From: Streptomyces lateritius
GTDB lineage: Bacteria; Actinomycetota; Actinomycetes; Streptomycetales; Streptomycetaceae
Direction of reading: 5' to 3'
NCBI RefSeq assembly: GCF_014649715.1
Contig: NZ_BMTO01000007.1
Span: 92,536-156,535 of the forward strand
Length of the DNA: 64,000 bases
A program made the position numbers and the translations under genes. Below the pieces are notes generated by a model that saw nothing but the letters and a program-made list of their open reading frames with translations, was not told the origin of the DNA and did not search any database. Positions 64,000-64,000 of the stretch are shown piece after piece (within the stretch, counting starts at the first letter, position 1; the number at the start of each line of letters is the position of its first letter).

Positions 64000-64000
64000 G

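Overview
The window is high-GC actinobacterial DNA, almost certainly a Streptomyces chromosome. The signs are GC-rich third codon positions, many GTG starts, secreted CAZymes with CBM2 and CBM13 modules, an XRE/DUF5753-type regulator, a TipA-like MerR regulator, leaderless-looking transcripts, and an ABC sugar importer without its own ATPase (streptomycetes usually share MsiK). Nothing suggests a phage or plasmid backbone.

Layout. 0.4-2 kb: a RibD/DHFR-like protein and an unknown Cys-rich protein. 2.3-3.0 kb: wrecked universal-stress and LacI genes. 3.1-8.2 kb: a secreted GH62-GH9-phosphodiesterase run behind a perfect CebR-type box. 8.4-10.2 kb: a CE7 acetyl esterase among GH31 and GH3 scraps. 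10.2-15.4 kb: a complete six-gene non-phosphorylative L-fucose operon with a divergent FadR-type regulator at 16.1 kb. 17.3-21 kb: an L,D-transpeptidase and a two-component system. 21-23.1 kb: an IS relic, a phytanoyl-CoA dioxygenase stub and a GNAT. 23.5-29.6 kb: GH42, GH43 and GH5-X2-CBM46. 29.8 kb: a LacI regulator. 31-39 kb (minus strand): an ABC importer followed by stubs of GH74 and GH42, then GH95 and GH12. 39.4-48.9 kb: GH3, another GH42, GH1 and GH31. 49-64 kb: mostly housekeeping and accessory genes, an initiator tRNA, a NicO/TPR/DUF4331 operon and a trypsin-like protease cut by the window edge.

How it works together (inference from families and synteny). Secreted endoglucanases and xyloglucanases (GH9, GH5, GH12, once GH74) cut plant glucans. 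The importer takes up oligosaccharides. Cytoplasmic GH95 (fucose), GH42 (galactose), GH31 (xylose) and GH3/GH1 (glucose) strip them. GH62, GH43 and the acetyl esterase remove arabinose, xylose and acetyl groups. The freed L-fucose can be oxidised to pyruvate and lactate by the 10-15 kb operon. Eight copies of a palindrome centred on GAAGCGCTTC sit in front of the 23-46 kb operons and of the lacI gene, and define a probable xyloglucan regulon.

The striking feature is decay. GH74 and one GH42 carry large in-frame internal deletions. GH3 has a frameshift at its start, GH1 has lost its stop, and relics of GH3, GH31, GH36, GH43, LacI, a solute-binding protein and a stress protein lie between intact genes. 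The locus looks like a xyloglucan system being pared down, unless some lesions are assembly errors.
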